Part shown: in pieces, positions 47,179-56,773 of the stretch
How the letters are laid out: every line of letters starts with the position of its first letter
Numbering within the stretch: the first letter of the stretch is position 1
Assembly: GCA_027493615.1 (NCBI GenBank)
Contig: JAOSKK010000035.1
Location: 368,923-432,922 of the forward strand
Source: Verrucomicrobiota bacterium
GTDB taxonomy: Bacteria; Verrucomicrobiota; Verrucomicrobiia; Limisphaerales; J093
DNA: 64,000 nt
Direction of reading: 5' to 3'
The notes under the pieces: model-generated
What the model was told of the DNA's origin: nothing
Database searches by the model: none
The model's input: only the letters and a program-made list of their open reading frames with translations
Position numbers and translations under genes: made by a program

Positions 47179-48834
47179 ATGACACCCAAACCGAACCCGA
47201 GCCCGTCGGCACCCGCCTCACCCGCGGCCGCCGAACCCGCAGACCTCGCCGGCTGCGTGGACCGTTGGGCCCGGCTCCGCCACGACCTCCGCACCCCCGC
47301 CTCCCACATCCTCGGTTACGCCGAACTGCTCCGCGAGCAGGCCACCGCCCTCGATCGACCCCAGCTCCTCCCAGATCTCGACCGCATCGCCTCCGCCGGC
47401 CGGCAGCTCGTCGACCTCATCCGCGAGGAGCTGTCGCCCGACAAACTCGCCGGCGGCCCCTCAATCTCCGTCACCTCCACGCCGAACTGCGCACCCCCTC
47501 AACCACGCCCTCGGCTATAGCGAACTCCTCCTCGAACAGGCCGAATCCCCGGCCCTGACCGAACTCGCCCCGGACCTGCACAAGATCCAGAGCGCCGCCC
47601 ACACGTTCCTCCGGCTCATCGACCGCGAACTCACCCCCGCAAGCCTCGAATCCGCCGCCGCCGCCAGACCCGCGGTCACCTCGACCGCCCAGCCCGAGGC
47701 CCTCGCCCTCTCCCGTCCCCTCCTCCCCGCGACCCCCACCGCCCTGCCCCTCGGCGGCGGCCGCATCCTCGTCGTCGACGACGATCCCGGCCATCGCGAC
47801 CTCCTCGCCCGCCGGCTCCAGCAACAAGGCTACGCCGTCAGCGAGGCCGTGGACGGCGCCGCCGCCCTCCGCCTGCTCCGCTCGCAGGAGTTCGATCTCG
47901 TCCTGCTCGACCTCCTCATGCCCGGCCTCTCCGGCGACCAGGTCCTCGCCGAACTCAAGGCCGACCCGGCCCGACGCCATCTCCCGGTCATCATGCTCTC
48001 CGCCCTCGACGAACTCGACAGCGTGGTCCGCTGCATCCTCATGGGCGCCGAAGACTACCTCGCCAAACCCCTCAACGCCGTCCTCCTCCGCGCCCGCATC
48101 GACGCCTGCCTCGAGAAAAGTCGCCTCCGCCACCAGGAAGCCGCCTACCTCAACGCCCTCGAAACCGAACGGCACCGCTCGAATCCCTCCTCCTCAACGT
48201 CCTCCCCGGCCCCATCGCCGACCGCCTCAAACGCGGCGAGAATCCCATCGTCGATTCCCTCCCGTCCGTGACCGTCCTCTTCGCCGATGTCGCCGGCTTC
48301 ACCACGCTCTCCACCACCGTCTCCTCCGTCGAACTCGTCCAGATGCTCAACGAGATCTTCTCCGCCTTCGATGCCATGGCCGAAGCGCAGGGTCTGGAGA
48401 AGATCAAGACCATCGGCGACGCCTACATGGTCGTGGGCGGCCTGCCCACGCCGCGGCCCGACCACGCCGAGGCCATCGCCGAAGTGGCCCTCCGCATGGT
48501 GGATTACGTCGACAAGCGCTTCGCCGACTCCCCCACCCCGATCCGAATCCGCGTGGGCATCAACACCGGACCCGTGATCGCCGGCATCATTGGCCGCCAC
48601 AAATTCAGCTACGACCTCTGGGGCGACACCGTCAACACGGCCAGCCGCATGGAAAGCCACAGCCTGCCGGGCCGAATCCAGGTCGCCCCCGCCACCCACG
48701 CGCTCCTCGAATCCCGGTACCTCCTCGAACCTCGCGGTCCCATTGAGATCAAGGGAAAGGGCACGCTGCCGACCTGGTTTCTGGTTGGCCGCAAGCCCGC
48801 CGGGGGTTTCCCTCAGTCCCCTGCCCCCGTCTAA
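47179..48834 (+). CDS. tandem DHp-like domains - receiver - class III cyclase (three indels)
   Basis: About 552 residues. Two HisKA-like dimerisation segments come first: RLRHDLRTPASHILGYAELL (about 33-52) and, after frame repair, a second with HAELRTPLNHALGYSELLLE. A receiver domain (ILVVDDDPGHRDLLARRL, phospho-Asp in LVLLDLLMPG, Lys in LAKPLN) leads to a class III cyclase: VTVLFADVAGFTTLS, KTIGDAYMVVGGLP and YDLWGDTVNTASRMES supply the metal-binding Asps, the K/D adenine-specifying pair and the transition-state Asn/Arg, fitting adenylate cyclase. No HATPase domain is present. Indels lie near 47457-47460, 47494-47498 and 48178. Confidence 0.8.
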
Positions 48835-49039
48835 GGTCACAACCGTCGGCCGCGTGGGTAAGCTCGTCCGTCGATCCACCTCGCACCCTCACCGCCGCCG
48901 AAAACCACCGCCGGCACATGAATCCGATGAAAGACGCTGACCTGGCCAGTCCCGCCGGGATTCGTAATCGCCACGGCGAGCGAGAACCGACGGGGCCGAC
49001 CGGCCGCGACCGCGGGAGGCAATGGGCCTGCACGCCCTG

Positions 49040-49065
49040 CCTCGGTCCCGGACGAGGTTTTTTTT
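49040..49065 (+). terminator. Rho-independent terminator
   Basis: CCTCG/CGAGG stem, 8-base loop and a run of eight T (49058-49065). It lies 206 bases downstream of the cyclase gene. The stem is short (5 bp) but the U tract is the clearest in the window. The sequence between the gene and the terminator (48835-49039) holds no recognised gene; a small transcript cannot be excluded. Confidence 0.65.
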
Positions 49066-49154
49066 GCGCTCCCTTCCTGGACCGCCTAGTTTCTGCGAAG
49101 CGCATGCCTTAACTGCCGCCCAGAGGGTGGTGGCGCCGCCGATGCCCGGCTTGC

Positions 49155-49184
49155 TTGGTTCGTGCGCTCCAACAAGCGTATGAT
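49155..49184 (+). promoter_or_regulatory. promoter candidate for the sugar/glycolipid cluster
   Basis: TTGGTT at 49155-49160 and TATGAT at 49179-49184 are 18 bases apart, reading toward the nucleotidyltransferase gene that starts at 49320. The -10 is near consensus and the AT content is locally raised. Confidence 0.5.
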
Positions 49185-49319
49185 GGTAGGGTATCCGGCA
49201 GTTTTCATCACGAGATCCCAGCGCAGGCTCCCTGGCCCCTGTCGTGGAAGGAGGGCAAGGAACCCCGGCTGCGTGGAGGGCTCAAGGTTCCGCGTTCCGG
49301 TTTTGCCTGCCAGGCCGCG

Positions 49320-50078
49320 ATGACTCCGATCCAGACCAACGGGGAACAACCGCCAGGTTCACGTCCGAACCTGACGGCGTTGATCTTGTGTGGCGGTCGC
49401 GGCGAGAGGCTCCGACCGTGGAGCGATGCCGTCCCGAAGTCGCTGCTTCCCGTCAAGGGGAAGCCCCTGCTCGCGTATCTGCTCGACCATCTGGCAGGCA
49501 CAGGAATACGCGATTTCGTTTTGTGTACGGGCTACAAAGCGGCGTTGTTCGAAGAGTTCGCTTCCCGCTTCCCCGGCGCTTCCGGCCGCCTGCGCTGCTG
49601 CGATTCCGGCCAAGTCTCCATTACGGAACGGCTGGTGCGAGCCCGTGCGCACGTGGCCGGCCGGGCCTTGGTGTGCTATGGCGACACCCTGGCCGACGTG
49701 GATCTCCCCGAGCTCATCGCGGCGCATGAACGCTTGGGGGTCGAGGCCACGCTCACCGTGTACCCCTACCGGTCCCCATTTGGCCTGGTGCGCTTTGATG
49801 AAGCCGGCAGGGTCACGGCCTTCGCTGAGAAGCCCTCGCTTCCCTACTGGATCAACATTGGCTTCCTCCTGCTGGAAACTGCCGCCCTGCAAAGGCTGGA
49901 CGCCAACCTCGCCTTCTCGGATTACCTCGCTCAACTGGCTCGGCACCGTCGGTTGGGCGTCCACCCGCACCGCGGCCGGCATTGGACCGCCAACACAGAA
50001 GCCGAGTTTCTGGACCTTGCCAGCCATCTCGAGCCGATTCACTCACCCCGCGAATCCTATGCAATGGAACGGTCGTAA
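49320..50078 (+). CDS. sugar-phosphate nucleotidyltransferase
   Basis: 252 residues, GT-A-like nucleotidyltransferase. LTALILCGGRGERLRPWSDA is the nucleotide-binding loop, then PKSLLPVKGKPLLAYLLDHL with the catalytic Lys region, YGDTLADVDLPELI with a metal-binding Asp and WINIGFLLLE. It makes an NDP-sugar from NTP and sugar 1-phosphate, probably glucose- or mannose-type. The next gene starts inside its 3' end (20-base overlap), consistent with an operon. Gene intact. Confidence 0.85.
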   Translation: MTPIQTNGEQPPGSRPNLTALILCGGRGERLRPWSDAVPKSLLPVKGKPLLAYLLDHLAGTGIRDFVLCTGYKAALFEEFASRFPGASGRLRCCDSGQVSITERLVRARAHVAGRALVCYGDTLADVDLPELIAAHERLGVEATLTVYPYRSPFGLVRFDEAGRVTAFAEKPSLPYWINIGFLLLETAALQRLDANLAFSDYLAQLARHRRLGVHPHRGRHWTANTEAEFLDLASHLEPIHSPRESYAMERS

Positions 50079-51030
50079 GGTCCTGGTCACCGGCGGCTCG
50101 GGCTTCATCGGAGCCCGGTTGGTGGGGCGGCTCTTGGAGGCGGGCGCGACCCTGGCGGTCACCGTGCGCTACGGCAATGTCGTGAAGAACGAGCGCCTGC
50201 GCGGGTGCTGGGAACAGCTCCAGATCATCGAGGCCGACCTCCGCAACCGCGGCGCGCTCGAGGCGGTGCGACGCTTTTCCCCGAGATTGTCTTCCATCTG
50301 GCCGCCTACAATCACGTGGGGCAGAGCTTTACCCAGGTCGAGGAGTGTTTTGATGTCAACGCCAAGGGAACGGCCAACCTGGTGGACACCTGCACCGACG
50401 CCGCGCGACTCGTCTATATCTCCAGCTCCGAGGTCTATGGCCATCAGACCACCGTACCTTTCCTCGAGGACCTCGAGCCGCAACCCATTTCTCCCTATGC
50501 CATCACCAAGTACGCCGGCGAACTGTATTGCCGGATGCGCCAGCGCATGGAGGACCCTCTCCCGCACCGTCGTGCTGCGGCCGTTCAATGCCTACGGCCC
50601 TTACCAGAGCTCAAAGGCCATCATCCCGGAGTTGATCCTGAAATGCCTGCGCGGGCTCCCCATCGACTGCACCCCGGGCGAACAGACCCGCGAGTTCAAC
50701 TTCGTCGAGGACCTCGTGGACGGTTTCCTGCTCGCCGCGGCGGCGGATCACGTGATTCCAGGACCCGTCAATCTCGCCGCCGGACAAGAGGTCGCCATCC
50801 GCGACCTGGTCCAGACCATCGCCCGTTTGACCGCCAGCAGTTCGGAGCTCCGCCTGGGGGCGCTGCCGTATCGCCCCACCGAGATCTGGCGCATGCGCGG
50901 TGACCCCACCCGGGCGCGCCAGTGGCTCGGCTGGGAACCGAAGACCTCGCTCGAAGAGGGACTGGGGCAGACCGTTGAATGGTTCCGTGGCTATCTGGCG
51001 CAAACCGCGGACTCGACTGCCCAGAGGTGA
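50059..51030 (+). CDS. NAD(P)-dependent sugar epimerase/dehydratase (two indels)
   Basis: About 323 residues of the extended SDR family. VLVTGGSGFIGARLVGRLLE is the Rossmann GxxGxxG, IVFHLAAYNHVGQSF follows, SSSEVYG and YAITKYAGE carry the Ser and YxxxK catalytic residues, and VVLRPFNAYGPYQSSKAII is the substrate region. Corrections: add one base near 50275-50280 and remove one near 50550. It is related to GDP-mannose 4,6-dehydratases/epimerases and would act on the NDP-sugar made by the preceding enzyme. Confidence 0.82.
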   Translation: MQWNGRKVLVTGGSGFIGARLVGRLLEAGATLAVTVRYGNVVKNERLRGCWEQLQIIEADLRNRGALEAVRRFSPRLSSIWPPTITWGRALPRSRSVLMSTPRERPTWWTPAPTPRDSSISPAPRSMAIRPPYLSSRTSSRNPFLPMPSPSTPANCIAGCASAWRTLSRTVVLRPFNAYGPYQSSKAIIPELILKCLRGLPIDCTPGEQTREFNFVEDLVDGFLLAAAADHVIPGPVNLAAGQEVAIRDLVQTIARLTASSSELRLGALPYRPTEIWRMRGDPTRARQWLGWEPKTSLEEGLGQTVEWFRGYLAQTADSTAQR

Positions 51031-52234
51031 TTGCCGAACTCGCTTCATCAGCTCTTGCGAGCCTGACCGGCCTCAGCACCGCCCTGGGCGTCTGGCAATG
51101 GATCGGTGGCCGACGGTTTCCCCTGCACCGCCGCACCCCCCACGCCAGCCCCACCGTCCCCGTCACCGTGTTGAAGCCGATCAAGGGCTGGGAGACGCAC
51201 ACCGCCGACTGTCTGGCAAGCTGGCTGGACCAGGCGTACCGGCGCCCGTCCAAGTGCTGTTGGGAGTGGACGCGGAAGACGAGCCGGCGCAAACCGGAGC
51301 GCGTCGCGCGCTCCAAAGCCTGCCCGCGGAACGCGCGAAGGTGGTCACCTGCCGGCGTCGCGCGGGCCCGCATCCGAAAGTGGCGAAGCTGTGCGAGCTC
51401 TATCCCCACGCAACGCACGATTGCCTGGCCATCACCGATGCCGATGTCTGGGTCCCACCGGACTTGCTGGCACAAACGGTCCCGTTTCTGGCCCAACCCG
51501 GGGTGGGCCTCGTGAATTGCTTCTACCGCCAAGCCGGTGCCGCGTCGCTACCAATGCGGTGGCTCAGCCTGACCATCAACGCGGATTTCTGGACGCAGGT
51601 CTTGCAGTCAAACAGCCTCAAACCGCAGGACTTCGCCCTGGGGGCCGTGATGTTGACCCGCCGGGCCGAACTCGAGGCCTTGGGCGGTTTCGCCAGCTAT
51701 CTCGATTACCTCGCGGACGACTACCAACTCGGCCATCGGATCACGCGCCTGGGCCGACGCATTGAACTCTCACCCGTCGTGGTCGAATGTCGCTCCGAGC
51801 CGCTGGGATGGGGCGGGGTCTGGAGCCACCAGCTCCGGCAAGCCCGGACCATTCGCGCCTGCCAGCCCCTCCCCTACTTCTTCAGCATCCTCGGCAACGT
51901 CACGCTCTGGGGACTGCTGTGGTTGCTGACCAGTCCCGGTGGGGTGGCGCTGACGGGGGTCACGCTGGCTCAGACGATCCGGATCCTGACCGCGCTGCAG
52001 AATGAACGGCGGCTGGATCCGGAGCGTACGGGACCCTCGCATGCCTGGATGCTGCCCGTGAAGGACCTGCTGCAGGTGTCGGTCTGGGCGGGGGCCTTCC
52101 TGGGCAACACGGTTCTGTGGCGCGGGGAGCGCTTCCGCTTGCGTCCCGGAGGCAAACTCGAGCCCCTGGCAGTGCCGTCGACCGGCGCCTCTGCGAGCGC
52201 CTCGTCGGGGACGAAGCGATGGAGGAGCGCATAA
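51027..52234 (+). CDS. HpnI-like (GT21) membrane glycosyltransferase (one indel)
   Basis: About 402 residues. GTG start overlaps the epimerase stop (GTGA). An N-terminal membrane helix, VTVLKPIKGWETH, a DAEDEP motif after restoring one base near 51239, ITDADVWVPPDLL (DxD-like), GAVMLTRRAELEALGGF and DYQLGHRITRLG match the ceramide glucosyltransferase/HpnI pattern. C-terminal membrane segments YFFSILGNVTLWGLLWLL follow. HpnI adds N-acetylglucosamine to hopanoid or phospholipid-type acceptors. No hopanoid gene is in view, so the acceptor is open. Confidence 0.75.
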
Positions 52235-52238
52235 GACC

Positions 52239-52460
52239 ATGGTACCCAGACTGCCCATGGAACTGCTCCGCCAGATGGCGGAGGGGAGAGCGGCCAGTCC
52301 CCTCCCCACAAAGCCAGGCTGTTGCCGCGACGCAGACGCACCGTGTACGGGGTCGCCATCACCCCCGACGGCACCATCGAACGGAGGGGGCCGTCCGAAC
52401 TACGGCGGCAGCGACCTCGGCTTCCCGCTTGCCGCCATCGTCAACATGCGTCCCGAGTGA
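52239..52460 (+). CDS. possible small protein between glycosyltransferase and methyltransferase
   Basis: 73 codons starting MVPRLPMELLRQMAEGRAAS and ending GGSDLGFPLAAIVNMRPE. The middle looks out of frame: another frame reads RRRRTVYGVAITPDGTIERR, so a pair of indels may hide a coherent ~72-residue protein. No family recognised. It begins five bases after the glycosyltransferase stop. Treat as tentative. Confidence 0.3.
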   Translation: MVPRLPMELLRQMAEGRAASPLPTKPGCCRDADAPCTGSPSPPTAPSNGGGRPNYGGSDLGFPLAAIVNMRPE

Positions 52461-52530
52461 ACCGCACCGTCATCCCAGCCCCCGCCACCCAGGCTGCTTT
52501 ACCCCTCCCCAAGACGAGAAACTACAAGCT

Positions 52531-54063
52531 ATGATGACCTTGTTTGAACTCCTGCGCTCGCTCCACGCGGTGGAGTATCGCCTCGCGCAGCCCCGCAAGA
52601 CCTGCGGCGTTTACAGGCACGACACCTCGGACCTACGACTGGCAGAGGCCTTGCGCGCCAGGATCCCCGCCAACGTTCTCGCCAATTACGACGCCCTCCG
52701 CGACTCCACTCCGCAGTGGATGGACCATCCCGAACTCTTCCCCATGGCCGTGTTGGTCCGGACTTACCAGCCGGCGGTCCTTGCTGGTCGGCCAACGGAA
52801 GTGTGGCAGGGTGCCTCAGCCGTTTACACTCCTCCCGCCAAGAACGGTGCGGACGCTTCCGCTCGTCCCATCGAGACTGATGCCCCGTCCGGCAGACGGC
52901 ATTGCGCAGCGGAGCATCTGAACAACCGATCCGCGGACTCGCCAGTCCCGTGCCCTGCCGTGCTTTCCGAGAACTGGCTTGGGCCCTCTACAGCGAGGTC
53001 ACGAACCAACGACGATTTCGCCGCGCTGCGGCCGATCGCTCCCGTTGCTGCCGGGGGAATCATCCAGCGGCGGGTTTGCCCGGGGTGTGGGGGGCGCAAC
53101 CTCGCACCGCTAGGCCGCTACGCCACTCGCGAGGCCCCGCTCGACGTGGTCGTCTGTGAGGCTTGTGGTCTCGCATTCACCAACCCCATGCTCACCGATG
53201 AGCGCAAACACGAACTCCAGCCGGATGTCCGCCGTCTCCATCGATCACGCTCGTCTGAACTCGGCGACGAGCGGGCGCTGCGTCGCTCCCGCCAACGGGC
53301 CGCTCGCTGGGAGTACTTGATCACCTCCAGGCTGCGGCCGGGCAGCCGGGTGCTCGAACTCGGTGCTGGCGACGGCGCTCTGATCGAGTTGCTCCTTCAA
53401 CATGGACACCACCCCGTCGCCCTGGACCCCGATGAGTCCGCCTGTGATTTCCTTCGTCAACGGTTTGACATCAAAACCATCCCCTGCCGGGTCGAGGACG
53501 CCGATCTGAACGCGTGGGGTGACTTTGATGCGGTGTTTCTGCTGAATCTCATCGAGCATCTGGAGGACCCCGCGGCGGTGTTGACGAAGATCGGTCAGCA
53601 CCTGCGACCCGGCGGACTCATAGCGATTGAGACCCCCAACATTCTCCGCACCAAAGTCGGTCCGCGTCGGATGTTCAGCTTGCCGCATAACTACTACTTC
53701 AGCCCGAACTCCCTGCTCCGGCTGGTCATGGCTTGCGGATACCACCCGGTTCACCGGCGGGTGTTTCACCGCGATATGTTTCACTTCACCGCACGTTGGG
53801 GAGGGCCACCAGCCCGTGGATTACCGGTTGCAGACGGCCCTGCCGAAGAGGTGCGACGCGCGATCCGGCAGCACGCTTGGGCGTACTACTTGGGCGCCCA
53901 GTTCTTGCTGCGCAAGTTGCCGGGCATCCGGCAATGGTATCTGTATGGCCGCTACAACGACACCCACTTGGAGGAGGCACCGCTCGGCGCCAGCATGCAT
54001 CTTCCGCGTTGGTCGGCAGCCGTTCGGTGTTTGTTGAGCTTCCTGGCAACCGTCCCGGCTTGA
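52531..54063 (+). CDS. zinc-ribbon SAM-dependent methyltransferase with unrelated N-terminal part
   Basis: 510 codons in one open frame from ATG 52531. Residues 1-85 (MMTLFELLRSLHAVEYRLAQ...) form a helical segment I cannot assign. Residues 85-170 are low-complexity. From ~172 a methyltransferase begins with a zinc ribbon (CPGCGGRN ... CEACGLAFTNP), the SAM motif RVLELGAGDGALIELLLQHG and FLLNLIEHLEDPAAVLTKI. It resembles sugar C-/O-methyltransferases of nucleotide-sugar pathways. The start of the true methyltransferase may be ~450 bases later than given, if the N-terminal part is a separate gene joined by indels. Confidence 0.65.
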   Translation: MMTLFELLRSLHAVEYRLAQPRKTCGVYRHDTSDLRLAEALRARIPANVLANYDALRDSTPQWMDHPELFPMAVLVRTYQPAVLAGRPTEVWQGASAVYTPPAKNGADASARPIETDAPSGRRHCAAEHLNNRSADSPVPCPAVLSENWLGPSTARSRTNDDFAALRPIAPVAAGGIIQRRVCPGCGGRNLAPLGRYATREAPLDVVVCEACGLAFTNPMLTDERKHELQPDVRRLHRSRSSELGDERALRRSRQRAARWEYLITSRLRPGSRVLELGAGDGALIELLLQHGHHPVALDPDESACDFLRQRFDIKTIPCRVEDADLNAWGDFDAVFLLNLIEHLEDPAAVLTKIGQHLRPGGLIAIETPNILRTKVGPRRMFSLPHNYYFSPNSLLRLVMACGYHPVHRRVFHRDMFHFTARWGGPPARGLPVADGPAEEVRRAIRQHAWAYYLGAQFLLRKLPGIRQWYLYGRYNDTHLEEAPLGASMHLPRWSAAVRCLLSFLATVPA

Positions 54064-54488
54064 CCCCAGCATGACCGACTGAACGACCCGCCCAGACGAA
54101 GGCCAGGAACCAGGGGATCCTGCCCCCGTCGGAACGTCAAACCTGCGAATGGATTGGCCCAGCTCCGCCGATCGGCAGATCTCACCCAGCCTTCGGCCTC
54201 TGCGGCTGAGTTGGGTTCATGGCCGACCATCGGGCAAAGCCTGCGCTCTCTCGACGAGCTTGGCCAGGCGTGCTGCCTGGCGGAAGAAGCACCTCCCGCG
54301 CCCTGCGCCGAGAGCGCTCCACGACGGCGCCACGATGGCCGCCTGCGCCGCCTGTTTCCGGGCCGTGGCGCTTGGCGGCCTCGCCCGTCACCGAATGGGG
54401 AAGCCGTCACACAAGCCCGGACCGTAGCCCTCCCATTCGCCCCGGACGCTCGCCGCCCACGTTTCCACTCCCCGGTTTCCAACCGTCG
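54064..54488. other. 425-base gap, no gene seen
   Basis: It lies between the convergent methyltransferase and cyoE genes. Open frames on both strands give Arg/Ala/Pro-rich translations without recognisable motifs. No strong terminator hairpin with U tract was found, although the region is GC-rich. Confidence 0.5.
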
Positions 54489-55412
54489 TCACCTGGTGCT
54501 CACCACCGAAGCGGGCGCATCGAAGGTGAGCAACCCCAGCACCCACGGCAGGTAGATGACCGAGGCCAGGAACAGCCACCGCGCGCTCGGCACATCCAGC
54601 CTTCGCGCAAACCGCACCGCGAGCACCACCATCCCTACGCCCAACACCAGCGCCCCGGCCAGATACACCACCCCCGCCAACCCGAACACCACCGGGCTCA
54701 GACTCACCGTCAGCAGCCCAAGCGAATGCCCGACGCTGGACAAACCTGTCCGTTGTCCGTCCGGCTCGACCACCGGCAACATCCGCAACCCCGCCCGCGC
54801 GTAGTCCTCCCGGTAGAGCCAAGCAATCGCCATGAAATGCGGGATCTGCCAGAAGAACTGCAGCGCGAAGAGCGACCACCCGCCTGCCGCCAACCCGTCC
54901 GTTGCCGCCGCCCATCCGATCAATGGCGGCATCGCGCCCGGCACGGCCCCAACCACCGTGTTCAGCGTCGAGACCCGCTTCAACGGCGTGTAGACCAGGA
55001 GATAGAGCGCCAGCGTGGCAGCGCCCAGGGCACTGGCCGTCAGCGTCGTGAACCCCCACAGCCAGGCCATTCCGGCCAGGGCACCGACCGCGCCAAACAC
55101 CAGCGCACACGCCGGCGTGACCCGTCCTGACGGCAGCGGCCGCTCCTGGGTGCGGGACATCAGCTTGTCCAGATCGCGCTCAAGATACTGGTTCAACACC
55201 GCCGCCCCGCCGGCCAGCAGGCCCGTCCCGATCAACACGTGCAACAGCCGCCATCCTTCAAAGTGACCCCGCGACCCGATCGCATACCCGGCGGCCGCGG
55301 TCAACAGTACCAGCGTCGTCAGCCGGGCCTTCACCAGCTCGGTGAAAACCACCCACACCGACTTCTCGGCCCCGGCCACCAGTTCCAAGGAGTCCGCCCG
55401 CGTAAGGCTCAT
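54489..55412 (-). CDS. cyoE: protoheme IX farnesyltransferase (heme O synthase)
   Basis: 307 residues of the UbiA family with about nine membrane helices. NQYLERDLDKLMSRTQERPLPSG is the first Asp-rich substrate site and YTPLKRVSTLNTVVGAVPGA the second. It adds farnesyl to protoheme, making heme O for terminal oxidases. Start ATG 55412 overlaps the ctaA stop by four bases. Together with ctaA it supports an aa3-type oxidase elsewhere in the genome. Confidence 0.93.
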   Translation of the reverse strand: MSLTRADSLELVAGAEKSVWVVFTELVKARLTTLVLLTAAAGYAIGSRGHFEGWRLLHVLIGTGLLAGGAAVLNQYLERDLDKLMSRTQERPLPSGRVTPACALVFGAVGALAGMAWLWGFTTLTASALGAATLALYLLVYTPLKRVSTLNTVVGAVPGAMPPLIGWAAATDGLAAGGWSLFALQFFWQIPHFMAIAWLYREDYARAGLRMLPVVEPDGQRTGLSSVGHSLGLLTVSLSPVVFGLAGVVYLAGALVLGVGMVVLAVRFARRLDVPSARWLFLASVIYLPWVLGLLTFDAPASVVSTR

Positions 55413-56677
55413 ACCGCAGCCGCTCCCCTATCGTGCATCGCAATGACGCACCCCGAGGGGGTCGCCGTCCGATCGATGCTCCCTACGCTGATCCCCTTCT
55501 GCGGCCCCGCCCCGCCCGCGCGGTCTGCCGCAGCTCCTGCTCCCATCACTCGTCGCACCCACCTCCCATTCCAGGTAACCAGACACATCACGCCTCCGAT
55601 CAGCAACGCCAGAGCTCCCACCGCCACGTGGGCGGTCGCGATGTCAGCCGCCTTGTTCGTCCACACGGTGACCGCCCCCAGCGTGAACTGCACCCCGATC
55701 AGTCCAAGCCAGACCGCCGCCAACCGTCGCACCGGATGCCCCGCGGCGAGCCGACGTCGGCTGCGAGTCCAGACCCAGACCACCGCCCCGACCACCACGC
55801 AGGCCCCAAGCCGATGGGCCATGTGCAGCACCACGTCCGTGGCTGTGATGGGATGTGCAGCGACCACCTCGATCCGTTGCTGGTTGTAACGCCGGACCGC
55901 CTCCTCATCCAGCCGTGGCCATAAGCGGCCATAGGCCAGCGGGAAGTCCGGGACCGCCAGACCCGCGTGGCGATGCCGCATGGTCGCGCCCAGCGTGAGT
56001 TGACCGAAGATCAGTACCGTGGCCACCACGAACGGAAGGCGCAGCGCCCGAACCTCATCCGACTGGACCAGGCCGCGGCGCCACCACGCGGTGCTGAGCA
56101 CGGCCGTGACGGTCAACAGCACCAAGAACGACTGCGCAAGCAGCCCGTGAAACACACCCAGTTCATCCTTCAACCAGGTCACCCGCAACCCGCCCAGGAC
56201 ACCCTGCAGAATCACGGCCGCCAGCGCCACCACCCCCAACCACCGCAGCCCCGCCGGCTGCTTCGCGAACCGCCAGAGGCCCCAGGCCATCACCGGCAGG
56301 GCCAGCCCAGCAAGCCCCACATAGACCGGCATCGCCCGGACCCCAAGCAGGCCCACCGCGAGTGCCATCGCTCCCAGCCCCAGCCACCGGTCGCGCCCCC
56401 GGGTCTCCCTCGCCCACAACCACCCTGCCAGGCCGGCGGTCAGCAAACCCACCAGGGCGGCCCACAACCGGTGCGTATGCTCATAGAAGATGCCACCCAT
56501 CCACTGCGAGATGGGAAAAAGGAACAGGTTGTAACCGTAGGTGTTTGGCCAGTCCGGCACCGCCATGCCGGCACCCTTGCTGGTCACCAGGCCGCCCAGC
56601 CAGATGAGCACAAAGGTCGCACCCACGGTCATCCAGGCGTACCGCGTCAGCCAGCGTCGGATCGGTGGCAGCTCCAT
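55409..56677 (-). CDS. ctaA: heme A synthase
   Basis: About 422 residues from ATG 56677. COX15/CtaA family membrane protein oxidising heme O to heme A. YAWMTVGATFVLIWLGGLVT, AVPDWPNTYGYN, EHTHRLWA, LGVFHGLLAQSF and HMAHRLGA contain the paired heme-ligand histidines. A TTG start 75 bases upstream is possible but the extension is basic and unconserved. Transcribed between the cupredoxin-like gene and cyoE. Confidence 0.9.
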   Translation of the reverse strand: MELPPIRRWLTRYAWMTVGATFVLIWLGGLVTSKGAGMAVPDWPNTYGYNLFLFPISQWMGGIFYEHTHRLWAALVGLLTAGLAGWLWARETRGRDRWLGLGAMALAVGLLGVRAMPVYVGLAGLALPVMAWGLWRFAKQPAGLRWLGVVALAAVILQGVLGGLRVTWLKDELGVFHGLLAQSFLVLLTVTAVLSTAWWRRGLVQSDEVRALRLPFVVATVLIFGQLTLGATMRHRHAGLAVPDFPLAYGRLWPRLDEEAVRRYNQQRIEVVAAHPITATDVVLHMAHRLGACVVVGAVVWVWTRSRRRLAAGHPVRRLAAVWLGLIGVQFTLGAVTVWTNKAADIATAHVAVGALALLIGGVMCLVTWNGRWVRRVMGAGAAADRAGGAGPQKGISVGSIDRTATPSGCVIAMHDRGAAAV

Positions 56678-56773
56678 CAGGGGGCGGGTGCGCCGAGGCC
56701 CTTTCGGAAACAAAAACCGCCACGGCCTGCGGACCGCAGCGGTGAAGCGCAACCACGGGACAACACGGGGCGG

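Noticed and set aside
48918..49112. 64-codon open frame starting MNPMKDADLASPAG
   Set aside because: No motif or ribosome-binding site, and it runs through the terminator hairpin and T tract.
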